A DNA stretch of 64,000 nucleotides from the NCBI GenBank assembly GCA_965249895.1, contig CBDFNC010000001.1:558001-622000 (forward strand). The letters run 5' to 3'. A program made the translations under genes and the position numbers. The notes beneath the pieces were generated by a model. The model was not told the origin of the DNA, searched no databases, and saw only the letters and a program-made list of their open reading frames with translations. Below, piece after piece: positions 7,839-16,878 of this stretch (positions are counted from its first letter, which is position 1; each line of letters begins with the position of its first letter). The DNA comes from CBDFNC01 sp965249895. Lineage in GTDB: Bacteria; Pseudomonadota; Gammaproteobacteria; Enterobacterales; CBDFNC01.

Positions 7839-8690
7839 ATGGAAAAAGTAGCAGTGGTAGGCGCCTCGGGCATGTTAGGCAAACCTGTGGTGGAGGCGCT
7901 ACTTAAGGCAGGTTTTAAGGTCCGTGTAATAGGGCGGGATAAAATCAAACTCACCGAGTTGTTTGGCGAACGGGTCGAATACGGTATTGCGGATGTAGGA
8001 GATAAAGCAGCCCTTAAATTGGCGCTGTCGGGCTGTGACGGAGTTCATATTAATCTTGCCGGTTTTACCCCCGAGTCTTGTCAGAAGGTTCAGGTTGAAG
8101 GCAGTCGTAATATAGCCCAGGTTGCGAAATTACTGGGCCTGAAACGGATCACCTATTTGTCGGGTACTACCTCATTCGACAAAAATAGCTGGCACTACGA
8201 TACCAAAGCCAAATTAGATGCGGAAAAAGCGATAAAGGATAGCGGAGTACCTTATCTGATATTTTGCCCCAGCTGGTTTGTAGATACTCTGCCTCAGTTT
8301 ATTCAGGATGGGCGTGGTGTGGTATTTGGCAAAACCACTCAGCCCATACGCTGGTTAACAGCGGCAGACTATGCGGCTATGGTGGCCAACAGTTACGGTA
8401 AGCCTGAACTGGAAAATAAACGGCTATATATTCACGGGCCGGAAAAAATAGATATGCTGAGTGCGTTGAAAACCTTCTGTGATTTGAGTATGCCAGAGGT
8501 AAAGGTATACCGCTTACCATATTGGGTGGGAAACCTGCTTGCCCAGTTAACCAAGGATGATGTACTTAAAGATGCAGTAGCCCTGCTGGATTATTATGAA
8601 AAAGTGGGCGAGGAAGGGGACGCGAGCGAAGCAGATCAGCTGCTTGGCAAACCGCAAATGACCCTGTCTCAGTGGAGTGCCGGGCAATAG
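7839..8690 (+). CDS. NAD(P)-binding protein, NmrA/atypical SDR family
   Basis: Rossmann-fold protein of 283 residues in the NmrA-like/atypical short-chain dehydrogenase group. The nucleotide-binding glycine motif is VVGASGMLGKPVVEAL at residues 6-21, and the RITYLSGTTS strand follows. There is a Tyr in SWHYDTKAKLDAEKAI with a Lys three residues on, close to the YxxxK catalytic motif, so weak reductase activity is possible. NmrA relatives can instead act as redox sensors. The start has AAGGAGCG upstream. Expression is probably controlled by the divergent LysR protein. Confidence 0.87.
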   Translation: MEKVAVVGASGMLGKPVVEALLKAGFKVRVIGRDKIKLTELFGERVEYGIADVGDKAALKLALSGCDGVHINLAGFTPESCQKVQVEGSRNIAQVAKLLGLKRITYLSGTTSFDKNSWHYDTKAKLDAEKAIKDSGVPYLIFCPSWFVDTLPQFIQDGRGVVFGKTTQPIRWLTAADYAAMVANSYGKPELENKRLYIHGPEKIDMLSALKTFCDLSMPEVKVYRLPYWVGNLLAQLTKDDVLKDAVALLDYYEKVGEEGDASEADQLLGKPQMTLSQWSAGQ

Positions 8691-8697
8691 CCCAGAC

Positions 8698-10110
8698 TTA
8701 ATATTTGGTGAGCTGTGGCTCCATCTGGTCTATCCAGGCCAGGATCCCTCCCTTCAGATTTATCGGGTGCTGGTAGCCTTGCTCATGGAGGAACTGACAG
8801 ACTTTTGCCGAGCGCCCGCCCATTTTACAGTGGAAGATGATTTCTGCACTGGGATCCAGCTCATCCAGGTGTTTGGCGATGTCGTTCATTGGGATCTGCC
8901 TGGCGCCTTTAATGGCGCAGATCTCTACCTCAAAAGGTTCTCTGACATCTACCAATATAGCGCCCTGGTTTAGTTTTTGTTTTAGTTCCAGCGGGGTTAT
9001 CTCCTCATAAGGCAGCTCTTGCGGTTGCTGGGTTATGCCGCAAAAGGACTGATAATCCACCAGTCCTGTTTGACTGGGTCGATCGCCACAAATGCAGCAG
9101 TCTGGGTTTCTTTTTATTTTTAACTCTTCAAACGTCATATGCAGCGCATCGTAAGTCAGCAAGCGGTTACTCAGGCTGGCGCCTTCTCCCAGGATGACTT
9201 TAATGGCTTCCGTCGCCTGGATGCTGGCGATTAACGAGGGCAAAACGCCTAATACGCCGCCTTCCGCACATGAAGGCACTAACCCGGGAGGTGGCGGCTC
9301 AGGGTATAGGCAGCGATAACATGGCCCTCCTTTATAGTGGAATAGTGTGGCCTGGCCATCAAAGCGAAAGATACTGCCGTAAATATTGGGTTTGTTTAAT
9401 AACACGCAGGCATCGTTAACCAGGTACCGGGTGGGGAAATTATCTGTGCCGTCGATGACTAAATCATAAGGGCTAATAATTTCCATGGCATTGGCTGAAG
9501 TGAGCTTGGTTTGATAAGTCTCAACCCGGGTATTTGGATTTAAATCCTCTAGTTTTGCCCTGGCCTGCTCTACTTTGGCTTTGCCTATATCCGACGTGCC
9601 ATAGAGGATCTGGCGCTGTAAATTGGATTCTTCCACTATATCAAAATCTACTAAACCGATGCGGCCAACACCCGCTGCCACCAGGTAAAGAGCAAGTGGA
9701 CAGCCCAGTCCACCTGCGCCAATAATAAGCACCTTGGCGGCTTTGAGTTTTTGTTGTCCCGACTTGCCTACTTCCGGCAGTATTATATGTCTGCTGTAGC
9801 GGCTGAGCTCGGCGGGAGATAAATCCGGCAGTTCAGAGCCTCCGGCTATGGCCGGCACAATACGAATTTCATCGCCTTCTTTAAGCTGACTGTCCATGCC
9901 CTGGTGATTACGAATATCCTCCTGATTAAGGAACAGGTTGACAAAGTTTCTCAGCTCCCCGCTTTCGGATAATAATTGGGCTGTAAGCTCTGGGTAGGTG
10001 CTGCATAGTAAATCAACGGCCTGTCCTACTGTGTCTGCATTGAGCTCTATATGAGCCTGATTTTGGGTGAAGCGACGTAATGGAGAAGGAATACGAATAT
10101 AGGTTTTCAT
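8698..10110 (-). CDS. CysO/MoaD-like carrier - E1-like adenylyltransferase - rhodanese fusion
   Basis: One 470-residue chain carries three parts of a sulfur-carrier activation system. Residues 1-91 form a MoaD/ThiS/CysO-type ubiquitin fold ending in AIAGG (Gly90-Gly91), but the chain continues with SELPDLSPAELSRYSRHI. Residues ~95-340 are a MoeB/ThiF E1-like domain with the GAGGLGCP nucleotide loop, CYRC...CCIC zinc cysteines and the SCAEGGVLG active-site region. Residues ~375-470 are a rhodanese with the active Cys in FHCKMGGRSAK. In Mycobacterium these parts are separate (CysO and MoeZ). The JAMM protease and CysM-like synthase genes lie just upstream in the same operon. The ATG has GAGGAT upstream. 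Because the diglycine is internal, the carrier must be released by cleavage or work differently. Confidence 0.92.
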   Translation of the reverse strand: MKTYIRIPSPLRRFTQNQAHIELNADTVGQAVDLLCSTYPELTAQLLSESGELRNFVNLFLNQEDIRNHQGMDSQLKEGDEIRIVPAIAGGSELPDLSPAELSRYSRHIILPEVGKSGQQKLKAAKVLIIGAGGLGCPLALYLVAAGVGRIGLVDFDIVEESNLQRQILYGTSDIGKAKVEQARAKLEDLNPNTRVETYQTKLTSANAMEIISPYDLVIDGTDNFPTRYLVNDACVLLNKPNIYGSIFRFDGQATLFHYKGGPCYRCLYPEPPPPGLVPSCAEGGVLGVLPSLIASIQATEAIKVILGEGASLSNRLLTYDALHMTFEELKIKRNPDCCICGDRPSQTGLVDYQSFCGITQQPQELPYEEITPLELKQKLNQGAILVDVREPFEVEICAIKGARQIPMNDIAKHLDELDPSAEIIFHCKMGGRSAKVCQFLHEQGYQHPINLKGGILAWIDQMEPQLTKY

Positions 10111-10117
10111 TTAATCC

Positions 10118-10543
10118 TCACAAATCTTCAATAATGGATTCGGGCTCAAAAGCGCTTCGGTCAGATTTCAGTAACCAACTGTGATAGCTGTGAACCTGGC
10201 CTTGTCGAACGGAAACGATAAGGTAACTAAACCCTGGCCAGGCATGTTCACGATCGAATTCGGATGGCCTGTCGGTATGATCCGGGTGACTATGCACTAT
10301 GCTGATGATGCTCAGGCCCAACTCATCGGCTTTATCTTCTGTTTCCAGGTAGGCTTTGGCTGGGATCAGAAAGCGCCGGGCCTGGTTTTCGTGTACCTGA
10401 TTATTAATCTCGAAGTAAGTGTTTGCTATTGCTTTATCATCTTGCCATTGACCGATAAGCAGGCCGCATCCTTCAGCGGGATAAGCTTGCTCCATTTGTC
10501 TTAAAATCTGCTGTTTAATATCACCGCTAATCACTATGGTCAT
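10118..10543 (-). CDS. JAMM/MPN+ metalloprotease (Mec-like)
   Basis: Zinc-dependent JAB/MPN protease of 141 residues. Catalytic features are complete: Glu24 in AEGCGLLIG, and His84-x-His86 with Ser94 and Asp97 in HSHPDHTDRPSEFD, the canonical HxH-x7-S-x2-D. The ATG at 10543 is preceded by AAAGGGA; a farther upstream GTG lies in a repeat element and is rejected. The gene ends 7 bp before the carrier-E1-rhodanese fusion. In Mycobacterium, Mec cleaves cysteine from the CysO-cysteine adduct. Here it could do the same and might also cut the fusion after Gly91. Confidence 0.93.
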   Translation of the reverse strand: MTIVISGDIKQQILRQMEQAYPAEGCGLLIGQWQDDKAIANTYFEINNQVHENQARRFLIPAKAYLETEDKADELGLSIISIVHSHPDHTDRPSEFDREHAWPGFSYLIVSVRQGQVHSYHSWLLKSDRSAFEPESIIEDL

Positions 10544-10561
10544 ATAAATCCCTTTAACCTG

Positions 10562-10675
10562 GTAGGAGCTGAACCCCATCACAGGGATGAGATGTTAAGC
10601 GCATGGACGCAGGTTCAGCGAATTTGCGAGCGCTGTGTTCGCACTATCTCCGGCGAAGAGGGCATCGGCTCCTAC
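10562..10675. repeat. Family A palindromic repeat within the sulfur-transfer operon
   Basis: Copy with arms GTAGGAGCTGAACCCCATC and ATCGGCTCCTAC, an internal ACAGGGATGAGATGTTAA segment and GCTGTGTTCGCACTATCTCC. It is followed by TTGGGTAACA, also conserved at other copies. It lies between the CysM-like and JAMM genes. Confidence 0.85.
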
Positions 10676-10696
10676 GGCCATTGGGTAACACAAGTC

Positions 10697-11593
10697 TCAC
10701 AGCCCATCCCAGAGTCCGGCGCTAAAATAACGCTCGCCTAAATCACAAAATATCGTAGCCACCAGACCCTGCTCCATTGCGGCCATGGTTTGTAAACAGG
10801 CGGCGAAGTAGGCGCCGGAAGATAAACCAACAAAGTAACCCTGTTTAGCCAACAGGTGGCAAGCGGACCTGGCTTCATCGCAGGAGATATCCAGCCATTC
10901 ATCAATAAGTTCAGCCTGTAGAATATCCGGCACTATATCTTCCGGCTCCCCTAAGGGTTTCAGGCCTTCGATACCGGGCCAGCGTTCGGGTCTGACGGCA
11001 ATGACTTTTACGTTTGGCCAGGTTTGTTTTAGCCTGCCGGCAATGCCGGTTAACGAGCCGCCGGTTCCCACACCTATCACCAGGTGAGTAACCGCTTGCT
11101 TCACTTGTTTTATCAATTCATTGGCGGTGCCGTGGTAATGGGCTAATACGTTGTTTTGGTTACCGTACTGGTCACAGAAAAAAAATCGTTCAGGCTCTAG
11201 CCGGGCCAGGTTTCGCGCTTCCCTTACGGCGGCGTCATATCCTTCCAGCGGGTCGGTTTGGATCAGTTGAGCGCCATGGGCAAGTAGTCTCTGTTTTCTT
11301 TCTTTGCTGGCGTTGCCCGGCAGAACGATATTCACTTTGTAGCCCAGGGCTGCGCCGATCATGGAATAGGATATCCCCGCGTTGCCGCTGGAAGAGTCGA
11401 GAATGATTTTGTCCTGATATAAATCGCCGCTTTCGATGGCTTGGGTCAGCATTCGCAGCACGGGTCTGTCTTTGAGGGAGCCGCCGGGGTTTAACCATTC
11501 TGCTTTAGCGCAGAGCGAAACCTTTCCTGGATTTGGACTAAAAAAGGACAGATCCAGTAATGGCGTATTTCCTACCAGTTGAGTCAAACGCAT
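10697..11593 (-). CDS. cysM: Cysteine synthase B-like PLP enzyme (CysM family)
   Basis: Fold-type II PLP enzyme of 298 residues that makes cysteine from an activated serine and a sulfur donor. The Schiff-base Lys is in GGSLKDRP (residues ~38-45), the substrate loop is SSSGNAG, and the PLP-phosphate loop is GTGGSLTG. The operon order synthase - JAMM protease - carrier/E1/rhodanese strongly suggests that, as in Mycobacterium CysM, the sulfur donor is a protein thiocarboxylate and not free sulfide. It starts at an ATG at 11593, divergent from a chemoreceptor gene. Free-sulfide cysteine synthase activity remains possible. Confidence 0.9.
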   Translation of the reverse strand: MRLTQLVGNTPLLDLSFFSPNPGKVSLCAKAEWLNPGGSLKDRPVLRMLTQAIESGDLYQDKIILDSSSGNAGISYSMIGAALGYKVNIVLPGNASKERKQRLLAHGAQLIQTDPLEGYDAAVREARNLARLEPERFFFCDQYGNQNNVLAHYHGTANELIKQVKQAVTHLVIGVGTGGSLTGIAGRLKQTWPNVKVIAVRPERWPGIEGLKPLGEPEDIVPDILQAELIDEWLDISCDEARSACHLLAKQGYFVGLSSGAYFAACLQTMAAMEQGLVATIFCDLGERYFSAGLWDGL

Positions 11594-11854
11594 TTGCCGG
11601 CCTCCGGATCCGCTGTATTTTTGCCATCGCCGTTTATTGCATAAAGTGTAGGCGGGGAATTAAGCCTGTTAAAACTCATTTAAACACCGTGGCGATAAGT
11701 ACTGAAATTTGGTGTTATTCCAGGGGGGTGAATTATCAGCTGTTCTTTATTGTGGTTTTTACTGTTTATTGGTCGGCGGGATATGGGCTAGGCTTAGGTT
11801 TAAGATATATTTTTTATAAGTTCTTCAGCACTTTTTTGTGTTCAGGAGGAGATA

Positions 11855-13501
11855 ATGTTGTCTGGTCTGTTCGGTCGGTTGTCCATTAGTCAAAAGATGA
11901 TTTTCATGATTGGCCTTGCCTTGTTGGCGCTGGCGATTGATACGATCTTTATTAACAATGGTCTGACTAAAATAAAGCACCATATGGAGGAGGTATCACA
12001 TCAGGATTTACCCCTGATTAAGCTTATATCCGAGGCAACCATAGCTCAGTTGGAGCAGGAAGTAGTGCTAGAGCGCCGGTTTAGAGCGCTTGATTCAGCA
12101 GCCTTGAAGCGTAAATTTGACGAGCTGGGTGGTGAGGTGGAGCATTTTTTTTCCGAAGCCCTGGATATTCTGGCTGCAGCCGCTTTGCAGCGTGATGCTG
12201 TGGGCGCCGTGAAAATGCTTGATTTACATCAGCAAATAGAAAAACTCAACAAGGAGCATCATGGCTGGCAGCAAAAAGTTAATGCAGCCCTGGCGGGAGG
12301 GGAACTTTCCAAACAGCGTATCTTAGCAATAGAAGAAGAGTCGGATAAATTTACCCATGCTGTAGAGGCCTTATTGCTGGAAATTGAAGATTACACAGAG
12401 CAGAGTTTGCTAAAGGTAGAGGATGAGGAGCAAAGCCTTATTTACAACTCGATTATTGTCTTTGTGGTTAATTTGGCAATATTGGCGCCGCTAGCCTGGC
12501 TGGTAATTAACTCGTTTAAATCTTCAGTGGCAGGCGCCTTAGACAGCATTTCACATTTTGCCGCAGGGGATATGACCCAGCAATTAAACCTGGACTCGGA
12601 AGATGAAATTGGCGAGTTGATGGCCAAGCTTAGTGAAATGCAAAACAGGCTTAAAGCCGTGCTGATTTCCATCGGTGATGCGGCATATGAGCTGGGACAA
12701 GCGGCGCAAGACTTGGTGAGTACTAGCGAGAATAGCAGCCAGAATATTCAGCTACAAACGGATGAAGCCAGAGCTGCAATGCTTGCTTTGTCGGATATTG
12801 ACGTGACTGTGAAGGAAGTTTCCCGTTTATCCGCCAGTACTATGGAGCAGGCCCGGGCTGCAGATGATGCGGTGGCTGGTGCGACTAAGGTGATGGACCA
12901 GGCCATATCGGCTATCGACAACGTACACCAGACGACAGAGAAGTCTCATCAGTTAATGACAGATCTGGAAGAGCACAGCAGTAAGATTTTCACTGTGTTA
13001 GATGTAATAAAAAGTATCGCCGACCAAACCAATTTACTCGCCTTAAATGCAGCCATAGAAGCTGCCAGGGCCGGAGAGATGGGACGCGGGTTTGCCGTGG
13101 TTGCCGATGAGGTCCGAACTCTGGCCCAGCGCACCCAGGATTCCACCGGTGAAATTGAAGAAATGATCAATGCCTTAAAGCGGATGACCCAGGATGCGGC
13201 AAAGGCGATCTCCACTAGTTTTGAATTCACCGGGCAGGGGGTAGAGGCCAGTAAACAGGCTCAGACGGAAGTGGACAGCGTAGCCCAGGTGGTGAGTGCT
13301 GTTTCCGATATGAATCAGCAGATCTCCACGGCGGCGGGTCAACAGGAACTGGTGTTAAGCGACCTGAACGAAAAACTCTTCAACATAGAAGCCAGTGCCG
13401 AGGGTAATGCACAAAATATGGCGGAATCTCTGGCAAGCAGCCAGACCGTGGCGGGAACGGCTGACAAGTTAAATCAGTCGGTGGACAGGTTTAAGCTTTA
13501 A
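11855..13501 (+). CDS. Methyl-accepting chemotaxis protein
   Basis: Chemoreceptor of 548 residues. A first membrane helix (KMIFMIGLALLALAI), a helical periplasmic sensor of about 165 residues rich in Glu/Gln/Leu, and a second membrane helix (SIIVFVVNLAILAPLAWLV, near 195-215) are followed by HAMP and a cytoplasmic signalling coiled coil. The hairpin tip DQTNLLALNAAIEAARAGE and the GRGFAVVADEVRTLAQRT block are highly conserved and contact CheA/CheW. There is no C-terminal NWETF pentapeptide. The gene has a strong AGGAGGAG ribosome site and is monocistronic. The ligand cannot be read from the sequence. Confidence 0.95.
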   Translation: MLSGLFGRLSISQKMIFMIGLALLALAIDTIFINNGLTKIKHHMEEVSHQDLPLIKLISEATIAQLEQEVVLERRFRALDSAALKRKFDELGGEVEHFFSEALDILAAAALQRDAVGAVKMLDLHQQIEKLNKEHHGWQQKVNAALAGGELSKQRILAIEEESDKFTHAVEALLLEIEDYTEQSLLKVEDEEQSLIYNSIIVFVVNLAILAPLAWLVINSFKSSVAGALDSISHFAAGDMTQQLNLDSEDEIGELMAKLSEMQNRLKAVLISIGDAAYELGQAAQDLVSTSENSSQNIQLQTDEARAAMLALSDIDVTVKEVSRLSASTMEQARAADDAVAGATKVMDQAISAIDNVHQTTEKSHQLMTDLEEHSSKIFTVLDVIKSIADQTNLLALNAAIEAARAGEMGRGFAVVADEVRTLAQRTQDSTGEIEEMINALKRMTQDAAKAISTSFEFTGQGVEASKQAQTEVDSVAQVVSAVSDMNQQISTAAGQQELVLSDLNEKLFNIEASAEGNAQNMAESLASSQTVAGTADKLNQSVDRFKL

Positions 13502-13550
13502 ATTCCTGCGGTGTTGGATTTCTCTACGGGGGGATGTGTGTATATTTGGC

Positions 13551-13604
13551 AAATATAGTGATTGCTGTGTTCGCACTATCACCTGCAAAGTGGGCACCTG
13601 CTAC
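13551..13604. repeat. Half copy of family A repeat
   Basis: Only the second half is present: AATATAGTGATTGCTGTG, TTCGCACTATCACC, then CACCTGCTAC. It lies after the chemoreceptor stop codon. Confidence 0.65.
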
Positions 13605-13619
13605 GAGGTGAAAACCAGA

Positions 13620-13639
13620 CGCCCCGCAAGAGCGGGGCG
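13620..13639. terminator. GC-rich stem-loop between convergent genes
   Basis: CGCCCCGC-AAGA-GCGGGGCG, a perfect 8-bp GC stem with a 4-base loop, lies 8 bases from the RND pump stop codon and between two convergent transcription units. The flanking sequence on the minus strand is only moderately T-rich, but position and stem strength fit a bidirectional terminator. Confidence 0.75.
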
Positions 13640-13646
13640 AATAATG

Positions 13647-16600
13647 TTAACTGTGTGCTTCGATGGTTTTGGGTTTAACGGACTCGTCAAACTCAGGCAA
13701 TGGCTGATGTTTCGTTGCCAGATAAGAGTAAATAACAGGCAATACAAACAGGGTAAACAGGGTTCCGATACTCAGACCCGCCACGATAACCGTGCCTATG
13801 CCAAAGCGGCTTACCGCACCGGCGCCCGTTGAAAATAGCAGTGGAATAAGACCTGCTACCATGGCTGCAGTGGTCATCAGGATAGGGCGGAGTCGTATCT
13901 TGGCGGCCAGCTTCACCGCTTCAGCTCTGTCCAGCCCCCGCTTCAGCTGCTCTTCCTTAGCCACTTCTGAAATCAGGATACCGTGTTTGGTGATTAAGCC
14001 CACCAGGGTAATGAGCCCCACCTGAGTGTAGATATTCATGGTCGCAGCCCCCCATGCCAGGGCGATTAACGCGCCACATACGGCGAGCGGTACGCTTACC
14101 AATATCACCAGGGGATCCCGTAGGCTTTCAAACTGACAAGCCAGCACCAGGTAGATGACAAATACAGCCAGAATAAAGGTTTCGAACAGGGCGTCACCTT
14201 CGGTTACGTACTGGCGAGCTTCACCCATAAAGTCATACTGATAGCCTTTAGGCAGCTTGTTGGCCGCTTCCGTCTGGAAGAAGTTTATCGCATCGCCCAT
14301 AGTCACACCGGGCGCCATAACAGCCCCGATAGAAGCGCTGTTCAGCTGGTTAAAGTGCGGCAGGGATCTTGGCTCCGCAATCACCTCAACAGTGACCAGG
14401 TTACTCAGGGGGACAGCATTGCCATCGGCGGCTTTTACGTAGTAATTTTTGATGGCATCCGGGGACAAGCGGAATTTACGTTCTACCTGAGGGATCACTT
14501 CATAACTACGGCCATCAAGGTCGATACGATTTACATAACCGTCACTCATCATAGTGGTTAAGGTCATGCCGATATCCTGCATGGTGACGCCGTACGCCCC
14601 GGCCTTATCCCGGTTGACCTTGATCTTCATGGTGGCGGAATCAAACGCCAGATCCAGTTCGGAATAGACAAATAATGGATTGTTTTTAACGTCTGCCAGG
14701 ATTTCCGATGCAATATGGACCAGGCTTTCAAAGCTGTTTGGCGTGGTGATCACAAACTGAATTGGCAGGCCTCCTGAGGAACCGGGTAGCGTCGGCATCT
14801 GGATGGCGGTAGTGGCAACTTCAGGGATTTTTTTAAAATCCACGTTTGCCGCAGCTGCCAGCTCTTTAGGCGCTCTTTCCCTTTGTGACCAAGGCACCAG
14901 GGTGGCAATTCCAAAGCCCTGGTTGGAATTAGGAATACCGGATAACGCCAGTATACCATCCACTTCAGGCTGCTTTTTCAGCTCCTCGGATACCTTGATC
15001 ATGCTTTTTTCGATGTAATCCAGGTTGGCGTTAGACGGCGCTTTGGCCATCATCATAAAGGCGCCTTTATCTTCGTAAGGCGCCAGTTCCGCCGGGATCA
15101 ACTTAAACAGTATGGGTAAACTTGCCAATACAATCACAGCAAACACCAGGAACACAGGTCGGTGGGCCATTACGGCGTCCAGCATGCGGGAGTACTTATC
15201 CGTCATTTTGCCCAGCACCCGCTCTACGGTTTGCTCAAATTTGTCGGGCTTATCATGAGCCTTCAACATTTTTGAACACATCATAGGAGACAAGGTCAAA
15301 GCAATGATGCCAGATACAAATACAGCACCCGCCAGGGTTAACGCGAACTCCTTAAACAGTGAGCCCGTGATCCCGCCCATCAGGGCAATGGGGGCATATA
15401 CAGCGGCAAGGGTGATGGTCATGGCGATAACCGGTCCGGCAATTTCTCGGGTGCCTATAATCGCCGCCCTGAACGGGTCTTCCCCGGCTTTAATATGCCT
15501 GTCGACGTTTTCCACCACGACTATGGCGTCATCCACCACCAGACCGATGGCTAACACCATGGCCAGTAAGGTCATCAGGTTTAACGAAAACCCAAACATT
15601 TGCATCACCATCACCACGCCTATCAGGGAGAGGGGGATGGTGACAATAGGCACAGCTACGGCGCGGAATGAGCCCAGAAACAAGGTGATCACCACTAATA
15701 CGATCAGGCCCGCCTCCAGTATGGTTATCACTACTTCATTTATTGACTCTTCAATGGCGATGGTTGAGTCATACAGGGTATACATTTGGATAGTGTCAGG
15801 ATTGTTACTCTCCAGTTCAGGCAGCATATCCCGCACTGCCGCTGTGATATCTAGTGGATTGGCAGTTGGCGTGGGGTCCAGCGCCACCACAACCGATTGT
15901 TTACCATCAGCCATTGAGCGGTAGACGTCATGACTTTTATCCAGCGAGACGCTGGCGATATCTTTGAGCTTTAGCACTATGCCTTTACGGGTGGCGATGA
16001 CCAGATTTTCCAGATCGTCTGTGCTGCTGACCTGAGTTTCCACATTACCATTGTAAAGAGTGTGATAACCCACAGCCTGACCAGGGGCCGACTGGAAGTT
16101 GTTGGCTTGCAGTACGTTAAGTATTTCGCTGGATGACAGGTTGTAAGCCGCCATCTTCTGCGGATCTAACCAGATACGCAGGGCAAACTTGGTGCCGCCG
16201 TACAGGTTAACCTTGGCCACCCCATCTATGGTAAATAGCTGAGGCCTGACAACGCGTTCCAGATAGTCGTTGATTTGACTGGAATTCAACTCATCACTGG
16301 AAAACGCGATGTAAATTACCGATGTAGATGAGCCTGTACTCATATCCACCGAGGGATCTTCAGCCTCTTTCGGTAGCTGGGAGCGGACACTGTTCACTTT
16401 TGCCAATACGTCGGCCAGAGCCGCGCTGGGTTTGGTGTTCAGCTTCATATAGACAGTTATCTTGGAGGTGCCAAGGTAACTTTGCGAGGTCATATAATCG
16501 ATATTGTCCGCCTGAGCGATGGCCTGCTCCAGGGGTTGGGTAATAAACCCCTGGATCAAATCTGAGCTGGCGCCGTAATAGCTGGTGGTTATTGTGACAA

Positions 16601-16730
16601 CCGTATTGGTCATCTCGGGGTATTCCCGCACCTGCATATCACGCAGGGCTTGCAGGCCCAGCAGCACTATCAGAAAACTGATAGAGATGGCCAGTACCGG
16701 GCGACGTATAAAAATGTCGGTAAACTTCAT
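13647..16730 (-). CDS. RND multidrug efflux permease (HAE1 family)
   Basis: Inner-membrane proton-driven pump of 1027 residues, full length for AcrB/MexB relatives. It starts MKFTDIFIRRPVLAISISF and has the twelve-helix, two-large-loop plan. The proton-relay aspartates are in the fourth helix region LAIGLVVDDAIVVVENVDRH, with a matching Lys in the tenth helix (GLITKHGILI). It lies downstream of its adaptor gene on the same strand; a family A repeat separates the two. No outer-membrane channel gene follows, so a TolC encoded elsewhere is probably used. Closest in style to VexD/MexK-like two-gene systems; the substrate is unknown. Confidence 0.95.
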   Translation of the reverse strand: MKFTDIFIRRPVLAISISFLIVLLGLQALRDMQVREYPEMTNTVVTITTSYYGASSDLIQGFITQPLEQAIAQADNIDYMTSQSYLGTSKITVYMKLNTKPSAALADVLAKVNSVRSQLPKEAEDPSVDMSTGSSTSVIYIAFSSDELNSSQINDYLERVVRPQLFTIDGVAKVNLYGGTKFALRIWLDPQKMAAYNLSSSEILNVLQANNFQSAPGQAVGYHTLYNGNVETQVSSTDDLENLVIATRKGIVLKLKDIASVSLDKSHDVYRSMADGKQSVVVALDPTPTANPLDITAAVRDMLPELESNNPDTIQMYTLYDSTIAIEESINEVVITILEAGLIVLVVITLFLGSFRAVAVPIVTIPLSLIGVVMVMQMFGFSLNLMTLLAMVLAIGLVVDDAIVVVENVDRHIKAGEDPFRAAIIGTREIAGPVIAMTITLAAVYAPIALMGGITGSLFKEFALTLAGAVFVSGIIALTLSPMMCSKMLKAHDKPDKFEQTVERVLGKMTDKYSRMLDAVMAHRPVFLVFAVIVLASLPILFKLIPAELAPYEDKGAFMMMAKAPSNANLDYIEKSMIKVSEELKKQPEVDGILALSGIPNSNQGFGIATLVPWSQRERAPKELAAAANVDFKKIPEVATTAIQMPTLPGSSGGLPIQFVITTPNSFESLVHIASEILADVKNNPLFVYSELDLAFDSATMKIKVNRDKAGAYGVTMQDIGMTLTTMMSDGYVNRIDLDGRSYEVIPQVERKFRLSPDAIKNYYVKAADGNAVPLSNLVTVEVIAEPRSLPHFNQLNSASIGAVMAPGVTMGDAINFFQTEAANKLPKGYQYDFMGEARQYVTEGDALFETFILAVFVIYLVLACQFESLRDPLVILVSVPLAVCGALIALAWGAATMNIYTQVGLITLVGLITKHGILISEVAKEEQLKRGLDRAEAVKLAAKIRLRPILMTTAAMVAGLIPLLFSTGAGAVSRFGIGTVIVAGLSIGTLFTLFVLPVIYSYLATKHQPLPEFDESVKPKTIEAHS

Positions 16731-16775
16731 TTATTCCTCCGTAGGAACGGATGCTTGTTTATTTGCTGATCGGCG

Positions 16776-16875
16776 GTAGGAGCGGATGCCTTCCGCGAGT
16801 ACTGTGATCGCTTTGTTCGCCGAACCTGCATCCCTGCATCAAACATCTCATCCCTGAGATGGATTCGGCTCCTAC
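16776..16875. repeat. Family A palindromic repeat inside the RND operon
   Basis: Nearly full copy: GTAGGAGCGGATGCC...TTCGCCGAACCTGCATCC...ACATCTCATCCCTGAGATGG...CGGCTCCTAC. It starts 46 bases upstream of the permease ATG and ends 3 bases from the adaptor stop codon. As RNA it would form a strong stem between the two coding regions. Confidence 0.9.
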
Positions 16876-16878
16876 TTC

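Noticed and set aside
10544..10582. Upstream GTG start for the JAMM protease
   Set aside because: The extra 13 codons come from a family A repeat, while the ATG at 10543 has a good ribosome site and gives the family N-terminus.
11560..11889. 109-codon frame between cysM and the chemoreceptor gene
   Set aside because: Overlaps both real starts and has no conserved content; the interval is a divergent promoter region.
15304..15924. 206-codon open frame on the plus strand opposite the RND permease gene
   Set aside because: Low-complexity translation rich in Thr, Ile, Ser and Met, no ribosome site, lies fully antisense to a well-supported pump gene; a codon-usage shadow.
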